DNA of 5,713 nucleotides from assembly GCA_902475285.1 (NCBI GenBank), contig CABRZA010000150.1, forward strand, positions 1 to 5,713, written 5' to 3'. Shown here one piece after another: positions 5,599 through 5,713 of this stretch; within the stretch, counting starts at the first letter, position 1, and the number at the start of each line of letters is the position of its first letter. A program made the position numbers and the translations under genes. The DNA comes from an uncultured Porphyromonadaceae bacterium. Its GTDB lineage: Bacteria; Bacteroidota; Bacteroidia; Bacteroidales; Muribaculaceae. The notes beneath the pieces are model-generated. The model was not told the origin of the DNA. It did no database searches and was given only the letters and a program-made list of their open reading frames with translations.

Positions 5599-5606
5599 CA
5601 AAGTTA
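5599..5606 (-). promoter_or_regulatory. Minus-strand -7 promoter element match
   Basis: Read on the minus strand, TAACTTTG (5606 down to 5599) matches TAnnTTTG perfectly. A transcript would start near 5590-5594 and run leftward, antisense into rnfA. No good -33 element lies 19-21 nt upstream. No convincing minus-strand gene follows, only a long open frame explained by the GC-rich opposite strand. Treat it as a possible antisense promoter or a chance match. Confidence 0.25.
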
Positions 5607-5628
5607 CGGTCGGCCCAAACCGAATTAT

Positions 5629-5661
5629 CCCCGATTTTTTCCCAATGGGAAAAAATCGGGG
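5629..5661. repeat. Perfect 15-bp inverted repeat
   Basis: CCCCGATTTTTTCCC (5629-5643) is exactly matched by its reverse complement at 5647-5661, with a 3-nt spacer AAT. The stem has no mismatch, but no U-tract follows on either strand; on the + strand TAAAAAATG follows. It could act as a secondary or bidirectional terminator, a 3'-end protecting structure, or an operator for the promoter-like sequence 22 bases downstream. Its arms do not look like insertion sequence ends, and no target-site duplication is apparent. Confidence 0.75.
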
Positions 5662-5682
5662 TAAAAAATGTGCAGTTTTAAC

Positions 5683-5713
5683 GTTGTTTAAGGAATGGTT
5701 CGATATAATTCTG
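5683..5713 (+). promoter_or_regulatory. Candidate promoter for a gene beyond the right edge
   Basis: GTTG (5683-5686), then exactly 19 nt, then TAATTCTG (5706-5713), fits the Bacteroidota -33/-7 layout (TTTG, 19-21 nt, TAnnTTTG) with one mismatch in each element. It points right, out of the window, and lies just after the perfect inverted repeat. The start site would fall past base 5713, so the gene it serves cannot be seen. Confidence 0.4.

Noticed and set aside
4630..5601. Long minus-strand open frame (323 codons from TTG) opposite rnfE/rnfA, with an inner ATG followed by Lys codons near 5570 and a -7-like element at 5606-5599
   Set aside because: It lies fully antisense to two certain genes. 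Its translation is rich in His, Gly and Glu with no recognisable fold, and long antisense frames are expected in GC-rich coding DNA. The promoter match lacks a -33 element.
1..5713. CRISPR arrays, tRNA or rRNA genes, insertion sequences
   Set aside because: No regularly spaced repeats, tRNA-like folds, rRNA sequence or transposase genes were seen on either strand.

Overview
This window holds one complete, tightly packed operon for the Rnf complex, the membrane-bound ferredoxin:NAD+ oxidoreductase. All genes lie on the + strand in the order rseC-like, rnfB, rnfC, rnfD, rnfG, rnfE, rnfA (about 266-5514). The order with rnfB first and an RseC/MucC-family gene in front is the arrangement I associate with Bacteroidota. 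Gammaproteobacteria use rnfABCDGE and many Clostridia use rnfCDGEAB. Other hints to Bacteroidota are TAnnTTTG-type -7 promoter elements in the flanks and the lack of Shine-Dalgarno sequences before nearly every gene. The coding DNA is GC-rich (roughly 60-65% by eye), yet isoleucine is often written ATA. This suggests a GC-rich member of Bacteroidales. Placement at family level would be a guess.

Layout. Bases 1-265 are an AT-richer leader with no convincing gene. It holds a hairpin at the very start, G-runs alternating with A/T tracts, a 10-nt direct repeat, and two candidate -7 elements. Bases 266-697 encode the RseC-like membrane protein. After a one-base gap come rnfB (699-1547), rnfC (1544-2866), rnfD (2863-3804), rnfG (3801-4355), rnfE (4352-4936) and rnfA (4936-5514). 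Four of the five junctions inside rnfBCDGEA are ATGA stop/start overlaps and the fifth is TGATG, so strong translational coupling is expected. Bases 5515-5713 hold a probable intrinsic terminator, a perfect 15-bp inverted repeat, a minus-strand -7 match, and a likely promoter for a gene beyond the right edge.

How the parts work together (family knowledge). RnfB takes electrons from reduced ferredoxin. They pass through the [2Fe-2S] cluster held by conserved cysteines of RnfA and RnfE, then the covalent FMNs of RnfG and RnfD, and reach NAD+ at the FMN/FeS subunit RnfC. The exergonic transfer drives export of Na+ or H+; the ion cannot be read from this sequence. All expected cofactor motifs are present except for one change: the RnfD flavinylation motif has proline where alanine is usual. 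The flavin transferase ApbE that would load RnfD and RnfG is not in the window.

I found no evidence of a wholly new system. The points most worth a second look are the RnfD motif variant, the single strong Shine-Dalgarno before rnfG, the ATA codon habit, the RseC-Rnf linkage, and the structured flanks.
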